Source of the DNA: Traorella massiliensis
GTDB lineage: Bacteria > Bacillota_I > Bacilli_A > Erysipelotrichales > Erysipelotrichaceae
Direction: 5' to 3'
Assembly: GCF_900104665.1 (NCBI RefSeq)
Contig: NZ_LT629969.1
Coordinates: 1 to 64,000, forward strand
Length of the DNA stretch: 64,000 nucleotides
Shown: in pieces, positions 17,649-25,632 of the stretch
Position numbering within the stretch: position 1 is the first letter of the stretch
Layout: every line of letters starts with the position of its first letter
The notes under the pieces: generated by a model
What the model was told of the DNA's origin: nothing
The model's database searches: none
The model's input: the letters and a program-made list of their open reading frames with translations, nothing else
Translations under genes and position numbers: made by a program

Positions 17649-17818
17649 AGAAAATTGAATCAAATCTGCATGTACGTATTTTAATGGGAATTTTACTTTT
17701 AGTGTTTATTATGATATTGATTTCCTTTTCAATTGAAATCAATGCAAATATTCAGAATAGTCAGGCTCAGCAGGAAGAATTGATTCCATCAGATTTAGTT
17801 GAAAGTAAAGGAGTTTAA
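17645..17818 (+). CDS. 57-residue single-pass membrane mini-protein
   Basis: The ORF begins at ATG 17645, overlapping the lipoprotein stop as ATGA, with GGAGG six bases upstream. It encodes a short charged N-terminus, one strong membrane segment (ILMGILLLVFIMILISFSI) and a polar C-terminal tail. The coupling and ribosome site make it a real gene in my view. It likely works with the lipoprotein encoded before it; the function is unknown. A terminator follows at 17834. Confidence 0.72.
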   Translation: MKKIESNLHVRILMGILLLVFIMILISFSIEINANIQNSQAQQEELIPSDLVESKGV

Positions 17819-17833
17819 TAGAAAAAAAAGTGG

Positions 17834-17862
17834 AGCAAAAGATGAAAATCTTTTGCTTTTGT
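17834..17862 (+). terminator. Intrinsic terminator
   Basis: AGCAAAAGAT (17834-17843) pairs with ATCTTTTGCT (17848-17857) around GAAA, followed by TTTGT. It closes the lipoprotein and mini-protein unit. Confidence 0.75.
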
Positions 17863-17933
17863 ATTATAATAAAGAGCGATAGTGAAATATCAAAGTTATC
17901 TTGATCGTTGATATTTGGGAAGTGAGGAAGTTA

Positions 17934-19025
17934 ATGAAGAAGTCGTACAAAAAAATAAAGACTGTTTTGGTGCAGTTGTTAATGGGACTTTTTTTGGGAT
18001 TATTTTTAGGCGGTTTTCTGGTTTCTATGTTTGAACTGGAACGTTTTGGTATTGATATCATGATTTATTTTTTGATCATGGCAGTTGTTGCTTATATCCT
18101 TCAAATCATAATTCATGAGGGTGGGCATTGTCTATTTGGTCTTCTTAATGGATTTGAATTTATCTCTTTTCGAATTGGTTCTTATATGTGGGTGAAGGAT
18201 CATGGTAAAATCAAATTTAAACGATATCAATTAACAGGAACAGGCGGACAGTGTTTAATGGAGCCAACACAGCCAGATCTTAAAGCGTATTGTTTATATT
18301 GTGCAGGAGGCGGCATTTGTAATCTTCTTGCGACTTTGATTTTTTTGATACTGGGACTCCTATTTGGTGATATGCTGTTTCGAATTTTCTGTTTCTGTAT
18401 GATTGGGTTAGGATTGCTGACTGGTTTATTAAATCTGATTCCAATCGATGCAGAAGTGCCAAATGATGGGTATAATATTTATTGTATGTTGAAGGAGAAG
18501 GAATCTGTACAGTCTATTTATCAGCAGCTGATGCTGGCAAAAGAGTTTGCGGATGGAAAAAGATGGAATGAGATAGATGGAAAGCTTTTTGAACTTTATG
18601 AGGGTGCTGATTTGACAAATCCTTTGAATACCTGTATTGAAGCGAATAAAGGTTCACGTCTTTTAGCTTTGAAAAAGTATGATGAGGCAAAGGAATGTCT
18701 GGAAAACCTTTATCAAAAGGATATATCAATGATATATCGTTCTTGTGTCATTTATGATCTTGTTTTGATCGAACTTCTGACAAGTCAGGATATAAATGTG
18801 GATAAATATCTGGATGAGAAAATGAAGAAGCGAATGAATAGGGATAAGAGTGATATTTCTTCTTTGCTGGATCAGTACGGTATTGATCTTTTGGTGAATA
18901 AAGATGAGGAACAGGCAAAAGTTGATTTAAAGTATTTTAATGATGCCTGCAAGACTCATCCTTATGAGGGAATTGTTGAGGATACAAAGGAATTTGTGAA
19001 ATTGTTGGAAGAAAGGAAGATGTAA
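17934..19025 (+). CDS. M50-like membrane zinc metalloprotease
   Basis: 363 residues. Two or three membrane segments flank HEGGH at residues 61-65, a zinc-binding HExxH motif, and NLIPIDAEVPNDGYN further on resembles the second ligand motif of site-2 proteases (xPxDG). The C-terminal half is soluble and looks like helical repeats. Such enzymes cut membrane-bound regulators or signal peptides. GTGAGG precedes ATG 17934; an earlier ATG at 17901 lacks a site. It ends two bases before the CobW-like gene, so the three genes to 21041 are probably one operon. Confidence 0.75.
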   Translation: MKKSYKKIKTVLVQLLMGLFLGLFLGGFLVSMFELERFGIDIMIYFLIMAVVAYILQIIIHEGGHCLFGLLNGFEFISFRIGSYMWVKDHGKIKFKRYQLTGTGGQCLMEPTQPDLKAYCLYCAGGGICNLLATLIFLILGLLFGDMLFRIFCFCMIGLGLLTGLLNLIPIDAEVPNDGYNIYCMLKEKESVQSIYQQLMLAKEFADGKRWNEIDGKLFELYEGADLTNPLNTCIEANKGSRLLALKKYDEAKECLENLYQKDISMIYRSCVIYDLVLIELLTSQDINVDKYLDEKMKKRMNRDKSDISSLLDQYGIDLLVNKDEEQAKVDLKYFNDACKTHPYEGIVEDTKEFVKLLEERKM

Positions 19026-19027
19026 AG

Positions 19028-20098
19028 ATGACGAAAGTAGATGTAATTTCTGGTTTTTTAGGAGCAGGAAAAACAACATTGATCAAGAAACTGCTGGAAG
19101 GTGAACTGAAAAATGAAAAGGTCGTTCTCATTGAAAATGAATTTGGTGATGTTGGAATTGATGGCACATTTTTAAGAGAAGCTGGTATTGAAATTAAAGA
19201 GATCAATTCCGGATGTATTTGTTGTTCACTTGTAGGTGATTTCAGAGAAGCACTTGTGAAGGTCGTAGAAGAATATGCTCCTGAGAGATTGATTATTGAA
19301 CCAAGTGGTGTTGGTAAGCTAAGTGATGTTATTGAGGCTATTGAAGATGTGAATCTGAATGTCAATGCACTTGTTTGTGTCGTAGATGTGAAGAAGGCGA
19401 AGATGTATCATAAGAATTTTAAAGAATTCTTTGATAATCAGATTGAATATGCGAAAACGGTAATTTTAAGTCGTACACAGGATGTTAGTGATGAAAAGGT
19501 TGAAGAAGTCGTACACATGATTCATGAATTCAATCCGAATGCAAAATGCATCATTAGTGACTGGAATGAATTGAGTGATCATCAGATCCTAGAAGTAATG
19601 GATGAGCTTCCAAAAGAAGAAGAGCATCATTGCTGCCATCATCATGAAGAAGAACATGAATGCTGTGGACATCATCATGAAGAAGAACATGAATGCTGCG
19701 GACATCATCATGATGAAGACCATGAGTGCTGCTGTCATGACCACGATGAACATGATCACGAATGCTGTCACGATCATGATGATCACGAATGTGGCTGTGG
19801 ACATGGACATCATCACCATCACGGACATCATCATGCAGATGATGATTTTGTAAGTGTAGCTTATGATACAGCACATAGTTATACGAAAGATGAATTGCAT
19901 GATATGCTTGCTCAATTGGATGAAACTATTTTGAGAGCTAAAGGAATGGTAAAGTCAGATGAGGGATGGCTGTTCTTTGATTATGTTCCTAATGAAATTG
20001 ATATTCGTCCAGGAGAGGTGCAGACAATTGGTAAAATCGTTGTGATTGGCAGTGTTGTAGATGAAGAAAAGATCAAAGAGATCTTTAGGATAGGATAA
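19028..20098 (+). CDS. CobW/ZNG-type GTPase with Cys/His-rich metal-binding insert
   Basis: 356 residues. The G3E GTPase core has Walker A GFLGAGKTT (from residue 9), the metal-binding CICC motif (63-66) and EPSG. LSRTQD stands where NKxD is usual. Residues about 200-270 are extraordinarily rich in His and Cys, with three near-identical HHHEEEHECCG units, which can bind many metal ions. A CobW C-terminal domain follows. Such GTPases act as metallochaperones or insertases, often for zinc or cobalt; the metal here is unknown. The partner GTPase gene starts one base after the stop. Confidence 0.9.
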   Translation: MTKVDVISGFLGAGKTTLIKKLLEGELKNEKVVLIENEFGDVGIDGTFLREAGIEIKEINSGCICCSLVGDFREALVKVVEEYAPERLIIEPSGVGKLSDVIEAIEDVNLNVNALVCVVDVKKAKMYHKNFKEFFDNQIEYAKTVILSRTQDVSDEKVEEVVHMIHEFNPNAKCIISDWNELSDHQILEVMDELPKEEEHHCCHHHEEEHECCGHHHEEEHECCGHHHDEDHECCCHDHDEHDHECCHDHDDHECGCGHGHHHHHGHHHADDDFVSVAYDTAHSYTKDELHDMLAQLDETILRAKGMVKSDEGWLFFDYVPNEIDIRPGEVQTIGKIVVIGSVVDEEKIKEIFRIG

Positions 20099-20099
20099 G

Positions 20100-21041
20100 A
20101 TGGCGATACCTGTATATATTTTCTGTGGTTTTCTGGAAAGCGGGAAAACAACGCTGATTCAGACGACCTTAAAAGATGAAGGATTCAATGAAGGTGAGAA
20201 AACACTGCTTCTAGTATTTGAAGAAGGTATTGAAGAATATGATTCTAAATTCTTGAAGGAAACAAATACAGATGTTGAATATTTTGACGATTTAAGTCAA
20301 TTGAACACGGATATCCTTCGTGAATTAGATAATAAATATACTCCTGATCGTGTTATGGTAGAATTTAATGGTACATGGAATATTGATGACTTTTTGGATA
20401 TCGAAATGCCATTAGATTGGATCGTTGTCCAGATATTAAGTACCATTGATGCCTCTACTTTTACCAACTATATCAATAATATGCGTACATTCATGTTTAA
20501 TGTGATCAATCCGGCTGATGTGATCGTATTTAATCGCTGTGATGAAGATACGAAAAAAGCCTATTTGCGTACCAATGTGAAATCGATCAATAAAGGTGCA
20601 CAAATTATTTATGAGATGAAAGATGGTACGATATCACCAATGACGGATGAAGAAATGCCATTTGATCTTCGTGCTGATGTCATTGAAATAAATGATGATG
20701 ATTATGGATTATGGTATATGGATGCATTAGATAATGCTCGTAAATATGATGGTAAGACGGTTGTGATTCAAGGCAGGGTCATGCGTCGGATGGAAGATCC
20801 AGATGATATTTATGTCATTGGTCGTAAGGCGATGGTTTGTTGTGCAGAAGATACACAATTGATTGGTTATATGGTGAAAAGTAAGCATGCAGAACAAATG
20901 GTAGATGGCGACTGGTTACAGTTAAAAGCTAAGATGCATGTTGTCTATGATGAAGAATATCGTGGTGAAGTGCCGATGCTGGAAGAAATATCTTATAAGA
21001 GGATTCCACCATTAAAAGAAGAATTAGTATATTTTAGTTAA
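20100..21041 (+). CDS. CobW-like GTPase fused to a TIGR03943-type C-terminal domain
   Basis: 313 residues. An N-terminal P-loop GFLESGKTTL and a G3E-like fold are present, but the CxCC metal motif of its upstream partner is missing. From about residue 205 the sequence resembles the C-terminal part of TIGR03943/YcgQ proteins (GKTVVIQGRVMRR, GRKAMVCCAEDTQLIGYMV), which usually sit with membrane permeases in metal-linked operons. The two GTPases may act as a pair. Domain assignment of the C-terminal part is from memory of the family. Confidence 0.8.
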   Translation: MAIPVYIFCGFLESGKTTLIQTTLKDEGFNEGEKTLLLVFEEGIEEYDSKFLKETNTDVEYFDDLSQLNTDILRELDNKYTPDRVMVEFNGTWNIDDFLDIEMPLDWIVVQILSTIDASTFTNYINNMRTFMFNVINPADVIVFNRCDEDTKKAYLRTNVKSINKGAQIIYEMKDGTISPMTDEEMPFDLRADVIEINDDDYGLWYMDALDNARKYDGKTVVIQGRVMRRMEDPDDIYVIGRKAMVCCAEDTQLIGYMVKSKHAEQMVDGDWLQLKAKMHVVYDEEYRGEVPMLEEISYKRIPPLKEELVYFS

Positions 21042-21074
21042 AACAGAAATTTGAAACAGATTTCTGTTTTTTTT
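21040..21074 (+). terminator. Intrinsic terminator
   Basis: An 11-bp stem (21040-21050 with 21060-21070) with a nine-base loop is followed by T residues; it begins on the stop codon of the GTPase gene. Confidence 0.7.
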
Positions 21075-21101
21075 GACACATTGGACAATTTGTCGTAATC
21101 A

Positions 21102-21143
21102 TTAGCAGTCTATACTTGACAGTGCTAAAAAGATGACTATAAT
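21102..21143 (+). promoter_or_regulatory. CIRCE operator and promoter of hsp20
   Basis: TTAGCAGTC (21102-21110), nine bases, then CAGTGCTAA (21120-21128) matches the HrcA-binding CIRCE element TTAGCACTC-N9-GAGTGCTAA with one mismatch in each arm. The -35 TTGACA (21116-21121) lies inside it, followed by a 16-base spacer and TATAAT (21138-21143). Repression by HrcA is therefore likely. GTAATC and GATTAC at 21151 and 21172 could form a weak hairpin at the message start. Confidence 0.85.
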
Positions 21144-21206
21144 CATAAGTGTAATCAGGAAGAACATACTAGATTACAGAGATGATATCTAAAGGAGGCG
21201 TTAGTT

Positions 21207-21635
21207 ATGTTACTACCTAGATTATTTGATGATGATTTGTTTGATGATGTATTTGATGACTGGATGCCAAGCAGGCATGTATTTGGAAAACATGAAAGAA
21301 ACTGGATGAAGACGGATATAAAGGATGCAGGCGATTCTTATGAACTGGATATGGATCTTCCGGGATTCAAGAAGGAAGATGTCAAGATTGAATTGGAGAA
21401 TGGATACTTGACGATCAGTGCGGATAAGAACCATGAAGTGGATGATAAGGATGACAAAGGCAACTATATCCGACAGGAAAGATATTATGGATCATGTTCG
21501 AGAAGCTTCTATGTAGGCGAGGATGTAACGCATGAAGATATCAAGGCACGATTTGAGAGTGGAGTCTTGCATTTGAACATTCCAAAGAAAGATCAGCCGA
21601 AGGTAGAGGAAAAGAAATATATTTCGATTGAGTAA
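21207..21635 (+). CDS. Small heat shock protein (Hsp20/alpha-crystallin)
   Basis: 142 residues. The alpha-crystallin domain spans about 33-142 with the usual pattern: YELDMDLPGFKKEDVKIELENGYLTI, RQERYYGSCSRSFYVGEDV and FESGVLHLNIPKK. It is an ATP-independent holdase that keeps unfolding proteins soluble. AAAGGAGG precedes the ATG by nine bases. Transcription from the CIRCE-controlled promoter is predicted to rise on heat or misfolding stress. Single gene with its own terminator. Confidence 0.95.
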   Translation: MLLPRLFDDDLFDDVFDDWMPSRHVFGKHERNWMKTDIKDAGDSYELDMDLPGFKKEDVKIELENGYLTISADKNHEVDDKDDKGNYIRQERYYGSCSRSFYVGEDVTHEDIKARFESGVLHLNIPKKDQPKVEEKKYISIE

Positions 21636-21659
21636 GTCATTGACTTGCTCTTTTTTTTT
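21630..21659 (+). terminator. hsp20 terminator
   Basis: GAGTAAGTC (21630-21638) pairs with GACTTGCTC (21642-21650), with one G-T pair, followed by nine T. The hsp20 stop codon is inside the stem. Confidence 0.75.
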
Positions 21660-21676
21660 GATAGGAGTGAATTACG

Positions 21677-21729
21677 TTGACAAATCAACAAGTTGGAATT
21701 ACAATACAGAAGTTGAATTGTCAACAAGT
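21677..21729 (+). promoter_or_regulatory. MarR operon promoter with twin operators
   Basis: TTGACA (21677-21682), a 17-base spacer and TACAAT (21700-21705) form the promoter. The palindrome TTGA-N4-TCAA occurs twice, at 21677-21688 over the -35 and at 21713-21724 just after the start site. Each copy is followed by the direct repeat TCAACAAGT or lies beside it (21685 and 21721). Twin palindromes over a promoter suit autorepression by the MarR protein encoded next. Confidence 0.65.
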
Positions 21730-21742
21730 AGAGGAGAAAACT

Positions 21743-22195
21743 ATGGTAGATCGTTTTGAACGTTTTTCTTTATTGTTATTTGAAATACTGCGTTATTGGC
21801 ATAAGCTGACAGCAGAGGAAATGAAAAAATATGGTTTAAAAGGTGCTCATTCGATATATCTTTTAACAATGCTGCGTTATCCTGAAGGTATTAGTGCGCC
21901 ACAGCTTTGCGAGTATTGTGGAAAAGATAAGGCTGATGTTTCACGAATGATGGCTTTACTTGAAGGAAAGGGATTAGTGAAGAAAGAAGGGATTCATCAG
22001 AATCTATATAAGGGAGTTTTTAAATTGACTGAAGAAGGAAAAAAAGCAGCTTTGTTTGTTTCCAAGAGGGCTTCTTTAGCGGTGGATCTTGCAAGTAAAG
22101 ATTTGAGTGAAGAAAAAAGAATAGTCTTATATGAAGCTTTGGAACAGATTGTTACCAATCTTCGGAAACTGAATAAGGAGGGTTTACCAGAATAA
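21743..22195 (+). CDS. MarR-family transcriptional regulator
   Basis: 150 residues with the MarR winged-helix fold: an N-terminal dimerisation helix, then a helix-turn-helix at about 40-75 (ISAPQLCEYCGKDKADVSRMMALLEGKGLV) and the wing (GVFKLTEEGKKAALF). AGAGGAG lies before ATG 21743; the TTG at 21677 is part of the promoter and not a start. It overlaps the alcohol dehydrogenase gene by one base. It probably represses its own operon and responds to an aldehyde, alcohol or redox signal. Confidence 0.88.
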   Translation: MVDRFERFSLLLFEILRYWHKLTAEEMKKYGLKGAHSIYLLTMLRYPEGISAPQLCEYCGKDKADVSRMMALLEGKGLVKKEGIHQNLYKGVFKLTEEGKKAALFVSKRASLAVDLASKDLSEEKRIVLYEALEQIVTNLRKLNKEGLPE

Positions 22196-23406
22196 TGAAT
22201 CCTATAGTTAAATGTTTTTGTCGAATTTATCAAGGGGTCTTTCATTTAGCTTTACCTTTATTACCTTATCGGGAACCGGAATTATATTCAAGTATTGAAG
22301 ATATCAAGGATCTTTTAAAGAAACTCAATGTAAGATCTGTATTGCTTGTCAGTGATACGGCTTTAAAAGAAAACAGAAAGCCGTTAGAAGAATTACTTCG
22401 TGATCAAGGCATTCATTATGCACTCTATGATAAGACATGTGCGAATCCAACAGTCTGGAATGTAGAAGAAGCACGTGAACTTTATCTAAAAGAAAACTGT
22501 GAAGCTTTGATTGCTTTTGGTGGCGGTTCTTCAATGGATTGCGCAAAAGGGGTAGGCGCACGTATTGCTTACCCGAATAAATCATTAGATCGGTTAAAAG
22601 GACTTTTACGTGTCTTAAAAAAGATACCACCACTCATTGCCATCCCAACTACAGCCGGAACTGGTAGTGAGGTAACGATAACAGCGGTAATTACGGATAG
22701 CGAGAAGAAACATAAATACACAATGAATAGTTTTACGCTGATTCCAAGCCATGCAATTCTTGATCCGAAAGTTACGTATTCATTACCTCCACATCTAACT
22801 GCAACAACAGGAATGGATGCTTTAACTCATGCGGTTGAAGCGTATATCGGTAACTCTACAAGTAAACAGACAAGAAGATGTTCACTAGAAGCAGTACATT
22901 TAATTTTTAAGAATATTGAAAAAGCTTATACTAAGGGAGATGATTATGAAGCTCGCAAAAAGATGCTTCATGCTTCCTATATTGCTGGTATTGCTTTTTC
23001 AAAGTCATATGTAGGCTATATACATGCAATAGCACATTCTTTAGGAGGACAGTATAATATTCCTCATGGATTGGCAAATGCTGTTTTAATGCCTTATGTA
23101 CTAAAGGATTATGGAATATCTGCTCATAAAAAATTACATGAACTAGGAATTGCAGCAGGAGTTGCATCTGAAAATGATTCGCATGAACAAGGTGCAAATA
23201 AGTTTATCATGGCTATTGAAAATTTAAATCAAAAGATGAATATTCCTACAAAATTTGAAGGAATTTTGGAAGAAGATATACCAGTGATGGCAAGATATGC
23301 CTCTAAGGAAGCAAATCCTTTATATCCTGTACCTAAGCTGATGAATGCAAAAGAATTAGAAAAGTTTTACTACATGGTTTCTATTGGAGGAAAAAATGAA
23401 CATTGA
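22195..23406 (+). CDS. Iron-containing alcohol dehydrogenase
   Basis: 403 residues of the group III (Fe-dependent) alcohol dehydrogenase family. The NAD(P)-binding GGGSSMDCAKG, PTTAGTGSEVT and the metal-binding DALTHAVEAYI and HAIAHSLGGQYNIPHG motifs are visible. It reduces aldehydes or oxidises alcohols, substrate not evident. Together with the aldehyde dehydrogenase that overlaps its 3' end by 11 bases it could interconvert alcohol, aldehyde and acid. Confidence 0.93.
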   Translation: MNPIVKCFCRIYQGVFHLALPLLPYREPELYSSIEDIKDLLKKLNVRSVLLVSDTALKENRKPLEELLRDQGIHYALYDKTCANPTVWNVEEARELYLKENCEALIAFGGGSSMDCAKGVGARIAYPNKSLDRLKGLLRVLKKIPPLIAIPTTAGTGSEVTITAVITDSEKKHKYTMNSFTLIPSHAILDPKVTYSLPPHLTATTGMDALTHAVEAYIGNSTSKQTRRCSLEAVHLIFKNIEKAYTKGDDYEARKKMLHASYIAGIAFSKSYVGYIHAIAHSLGGQYNIPHGLANAVLMPYVLKDYGISAHKKLHELGIAAGVASENDSHEQGANKFIMAIENLNQKMNIPTKFEGILEEDIPVMARYASKEANPLYPVPKLMNAKELEKFYYMVSIGGKNEH

Positions 23407-24769
23407 TGAAATTTTAGAAAAACAGCGTCTTTATTTTCAAAGTGGTGCAACATTATCGGTAGATTTCCGTATAGAAATGTTGAAAAAGTTAAGAAATGTG
23501 ATTACCAAATATGAAAAAGAGATTGCTTGTGCATTAAAAGAAGATTTAGGAAAAAGCGAATACGAAAGCTATATGTGTGAAACAGGTCTTGTACTGAGTG
23601 AAATCAGTTATATGATTCGTCATGTTAGAAAATATGCTCGTAAACACTATGTATATACTCCTCTTTCACAGTTTGCAGCTGTTAGCTATAAACAATCTGT
23701 TCCTTATGGAAATACACTGATCATGAGTCCTTGGAACTATCCATTACTTTTAACGATCGATCCGCTGGCAGATGCAATTGCAGCCGGTAATACGGCTATT
23801 GTAAAGCCTAGCGCTTATTCACCGGCTACTAGCAATCTGATTGATAAAATGATAAAAGAATGTTTTCCTAGTGAATACATTGCTGTTGTGACCGGAGGAA
23901 GAAAAGAAAATGCAGCTCTTTTAGAAAAGAAATTTGATTTTATCTTTTTTACCGGTAGTCAGAATGTTGGAAAAGAGGTGCTGCGTCATGCTGCTGAATA
24001 TCTGACTCCTGCAGTTTTAGAGTTAGGAGGCAAGAGCCCTTGCATCGTTGACAAAAGTGCAAAAATAAAATTAGCAGCTAAAAGAATCGTTTTTGGAAAA
24101 TATTTAAACTGTGGTCAGACTTGTGTTGCCCCTGACTATATTCTTTGTCATGAAAGTGTGAAAGATCAGCTGATTCAAGAAATTTGTCTACAGATCAAAA
24201 AACAATTTGGGGAACAGCCATTAGAAAATCATGATTATGGAAAAATTGTCAATCAAAAACATTTTGAACGTCTTTTAGGTCTGATTGATCAAAAGAAGGT
24301 GATTATCGGTGGTGAGGCAGATCAAAAGGTTCATAAGATTGCACCTACTTTAATGGATCAGGTTACTTGGGAAGATGCAATCATGCAAGAAGAAATCTTT
24401 GGGCCTATTTTACCAGTATTGACATTTAACAAGATAGATGAAGTCATTGATGTGCTTGCTGATAAGCCAAAACCGTTAGCATTTTATATTTTTTCAGAAG
24501 ATAAAGCTGTGATCCAAAAGCTGAGCAATCGCTGTCGTTATGGTGGTGGCTGTATCAATGATGTCATCATTCATTTAGCGACGAGCGAAATGGGTTTTGG
24601 TGGTGTTGGCGAAAGTGGTATGGGGGCTTATCATGGAAAGATTGGCTTTGATGCCTTCTCACATACGAAAAGTATTGTTGATAAGAAAACATGGATGGAT
24701 CTTCCCATGCGTTATCAGCCATATCGAAAAGGTTTGCACGAAAAACTGTTACATTTGTTTTTAAGATAA
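23396..24769 (+). CDS. Aldehyde dehydrogenase (ALDH3/YwdH-like)
   Basis: 457 residues. Motifs include MSPWNYPLLLTIDPLADAI, the coenzyme loop FTGSQNVGKEV, the catalytic Glu in LELGGKSPC and the catalytic Cys in NCGQTCVAPDY. The short N-terminus without an oligomerisation extension is typical of class 3 enzymes. GGAGG stands seven bases before ATG 23396. Oxidises aldehydes to acids with NAD(P)+. The MarR-controlled set suggests aldehyde detoxification or fermentation; a terminator follows. Confidence 0.93.
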   Translation: MNIDEILEKQRLYFQSGATLSVDFRIEMLKKLRNVITKYEKEIACALKEDLGKSEYESYMCETGLVLSEISYMIRHVRKYARKHYVYTPLSQFAAVSYKQSVPYGNTLIMSPWNYPLLLTIDPLADAIAAGNTAIVKPSAYSPATSNLIDKMIKECFPSEYIAVVTGGRKENAALLEKKFDFIFFTGSQNVGKEVLRHAAEYLTPAVLELGGKSPCIVDKSAKIKLAAKRIVFGKYLNCGQTCVAPDYILCHESVKDQLIQEICLQIKKQFGEQPLENHDYGKIVNQKHFERLLGLIDQKKVIIGGEADQKVHKIAPTLMDQVTWEDAIMQEEIFGPILPVLTFNKIDEVIDVLADKPKPLAFYIFSEDKAVIQKLSNRCRYGGGCINDVIIHLATSEMGFGGVGESGMGAYHGKIGFDAFSHTKSIVDKKTWMDLPMRYQPYRKGLHEKLLHLFLR

Positions 24770-24772
24770 AAG

Positions 24773-24805
24773 AAAAGTGTCATCGTTTAATGGCACTTTT
24801 TTTGA
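24773..24805. terminator. Terminator between convergent operons
   Basis: An 11-bp stem with one G-T pair (24773-24783 with 24790-24800) and a seven-T tail closes the MarR-ADH-ALDH operon; the minus-strand genes converge here. Confidence 0.75.
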
Positions 24806-24808
24806 TAA

Positions 24809-25267
24809 TTAGTTTTGAAGATATTCCAATATTTCTTTAGCGTTATTCTCTGGACTTGCTTTTTCAAATGTTTTAATGATCATACCTTCTTCATCAATAA
24901 CATAGGTAGAACGCATGATGCCCATATATGTTTTTCCATAAAGTTTCTTTTCTTTCCATACATCATAAGCTTCAATCACCTTATGATCAACATCGGAAAG
25001 CAGGATAAAAGGAAGATCATATTTATTTTTAAAATTAAGATGAGATTTGGATGTATCTTTACTGATACCGATAACAGCCACATCCAGCTTTTTAAAATCA
25101 TCATAGGCATTTTTAAACGCACAGGCCTGTTTTGTACATCCTGGAGTATTATCTTTTGGATAAAAGTATAAAACAACTTTCTTACCTTTAAAAGAAGAAA
25201 GAGAGATAGGATTACCATTTTCATCTGGCAATGTAAAATCAATGGCTTTTGTATTCACTGCTAACAT
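24809..25267 (-). CDS. bcp: Thiol peroxidase, Bcp/PrxQ type
   Basis: 152 residues. Peroxidatic Cys44 lies in FYPKDNTPGCTKQAC, with the resolving Cys49 five residues later, as in atypical 2-Cys PrxQ/Bcp enzymes. It reduces hydrogen and organic peroxides using thioredoxin in the cytoplasm. AAGGAGG precedes ATG 25267; a longer in-frame start would overlap the upstream gene. It is the last gene of a three-gene minus-strand operon, two bases after the VOC gene. Confidence 0.94.
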   Translation of the reverse strand: MLAVNTKAIDFTLPDENGNPISLSSFKGKKVVLYFYPKDNTPGCTKQACAFKNAYDDFKKLDVAVIGISKDTSKSHLNFKNKYDLPFILLSDVDHKVIEAYDVWKEKKLYGKTYMGIMRSTYVIDEEGMIIKTFEKASPENNAKEILEYLQN

Positions 25268-25269
25268 AT

Positions 25270-25632
25270 TTACCTCCTTGGAACAATTTCTAGCCAATAA
25301 CCATCAGGGTCTTCAATAAAATAAATACCCATTGATGGATTTTCAAAACATACACAGCCCATTTCTTTATGCTTCTTATACGCATTTTCAAAATCATCAC
25401 ATTCAAAAGCTAAATGAAATTCACATTCACCTAAATCATAGCTTTGAGGATGATCATGTAGCTGGGTCAGTTCTAATTCAAAATCACTTTGATCATTTTT
25501 CACATAAACGATCGTAAACGTTTCTGTTTCTTTTCGTCTTACTTCTTTAAGTCCTAAAGCTTCTTCATAAAATTTTAACGAAGCGTCTAGATCAGATACG
25601 TTATAATTTTCATGGATCATCTTAAAATTCAT
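25270..25632 (-). CDS. VOC/glyoxalase I-like protein
   Basis: 120 residues with two beta-alpha-beta-beta-beta units and candidate metal ligands His8 (MIHENYNV), Glu in ELELTQL, His in EFHLAF and Glu in YWLEIVP. This is the glyoxalase I pattern, so detoxification of methylglyoxal adducts is likely, but related VOC enzymes do other chemistry. It overlaps the MBL-fold gene by 11 bases and is followed at once by bcp, which suggests a stress operon. Confidence 0.85.
   Translation of the reverse strand: MNFKMIHENYNVSDLDASLKFYEEALGLKEVRRKETETFTIVYVKNDQSDFELELTQLHDHPQSYDLGECEFHLAFECDDFENAYKKHKEMGCVCFENPSMGIYFIEDPDGYWLEIVPRR

Noticed and set aside
19554-19915. Several open frames on both strands across the His-rich part of the CobW-like gene
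   Set aside because: They result from the CAT/GAA/TGC repeat sequence. Only the plus-strand GTPase frame has a start, a domain structure and flanking conservation.
21677-21742. TTG start for the MarR gene
   Set aside because: This TTG is part of the TTGACA -35 and first operator; ATG 21743 has its own ribosome site and matches the family start.
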